A DNA stretch of 50,615 bases from Lachnospiraceae bacterium (GTDB lineage Bacteria; Bacillota; Clostridia; Lachnospirales; Lachnospiraceae), in the NCBI GenBank assembly GCA_017467805.1, contig JAFUKJ010000089.1, positions 1 to 50,615 of the forward strand, in the 5' to 3' direction. The notes under the pieces are model-generated. The model did no database searches, was not told the origin of the DNA, and saw nothing but the letters and a program-made list of their open reading frames with translations. Shown here piece by piece: positions 50,475 through 50,615 of this stretch; position 1 is the first letter of the stretch, and every line of letters begins with the position of its first letter. The translations under genes were made by a program, and so were the position numbers.

Positions 50475-50615
50475 TGTACCGACCCCCAAAAGTTAGACCA
50501 AAAAATCTAACGATTGGAGGTCGGTATTTTTATGGCAAAATACAGTTTTGAATTTAAGAAGAAGGTGGTTTCCGCATACCTTAGTGGAGAAGGTGGTGCA
50601 AGATTTTTGGCAAAA
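50475..50615 (+). mobile_element. Left end of an IS3-family insertion sequence
   Basis: The end TGTACCGACCCCCAAAAGTT at 50475 looks like an IS3-type (IS150-group) terminal inverted repeat. A short hairpin GTTAGA/TCTAAC follows, then a ribosome binding site TTGGAGG and the transposase start. The right end is outside the window, so the target duplication and completeness cannot be judged. Confidence 0.7.
50532..50615 (+). CDS. IS3-family transposase OrfA, N-terminal fragment (cut by window edge)
   Basis: The frame begins MAKYSFEFKKKVVSAYLSGE and is open to the window end (28 residues). This matches the start of helix-turn-helix OrfA proteins of IS3-type elements, which bind the element ends. 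TTGGAGG lies upstream of the ATG. The element sits 3' of the pilus locus and does not interrupt any gene in this window. Confidence 0.75.
   Translation, partial: MAKYSFEFKKKVVSAYLSGEGGARFLAK

Overview
The window looks like a chromosomal segment from a monoderm, low-to-moderate GC Firmicute of the Lachnospiraceae type (Roseburia/Butyrivibrio-like). The reasons are AGGAGG-type ribosome binding sites, lipoprotein solute-binding proteins, multi-gene ABC sugar importers without a linked ATPase, a GH26/GH130 mannan-type gene set, and a type IV pilus locus with no outer-membrane secretin. The genus is an inference; no 16S rRNA is present.

Layout. (1) 1-2.6 kb: three tRNA-Leu genes (one CAG, cut by the window edge; two identical AAG copies) around a FliB-type lysine N-methylase, then a HAD phosphatase on the minus strand. 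(2) 2.7-5.7 kb: enolase with a structured leader, an unusual array of four covarying mini-hairpins, and a PlsC-type acyltransferase carrying a zinc-ribbon-like tail. (3) 5.7-11.2 kb, minus strand: a signalling operon of a double-receiver response regulator, a PocR-domain hybrid histidine kinase and a GGDEF diguanylate cyclase. (4) 11.4-12.1 kb: thiamine pyrophosphokinase. (5) 12.1-32.7 kb: a large plus-strand glycan-utilisation cluster: SGNH esterase lipoprotein, GH26 mannanase lipoprotein, a 1003-residue solute-binding protein fused to carbohydrate-binding-like domains, a permease pair, an NHL beta-propeller membrane protein, a YIP1-family membrane protein, a large membrane-anchored DUF5696-type protein, a second permease pair, a lipoprotein with three repeated modules, a second solute-binding lipoprotein, a GH130 phosphorylase and a LacI-type regulator. 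(6) 32.7-36.1 kb: a repeat-rich non-coding stretch, an orphan PD-(D/E)XK-like protein and a GH43 beta-xylosidase-type enzyme. (7) 36.2-50.4 kb: a type IV pilus locus (pilT, pilB, pilC, pilin, prepilin peptidase, fused pilM-pilN, pilO, four prepilin-like proteins including a 1011-residue giant, and a bitopic membrane protein). (8) 50.47 kb to the end: the left end of an IS3-type insertion sequence.

How the parts may work together. The mannan cluster reads as: deacetylate and cut acetylated beta-mannan at the cell surface (esterase, GH26), capture oligosaccharides with surface binding proteins, import them through one or two ABC permease pairs powered by an ATPase encoded elsewhere, and phosphorolyse them inside with GH130, under LacI control. 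The NHL/YIP1/DUF5696 trio sits between the two permease pairs in the same gene series and is the least explained part; it is my main candidate for an undescribed surface system. The diguanylate cyclase operon and the pilus locus may be linked by c-di-GMP, because PilB carries a clear duplicated MshEN-type N-terminal motif. Several intergenic RNA-like hairpins with compensatory base changes are also reported.
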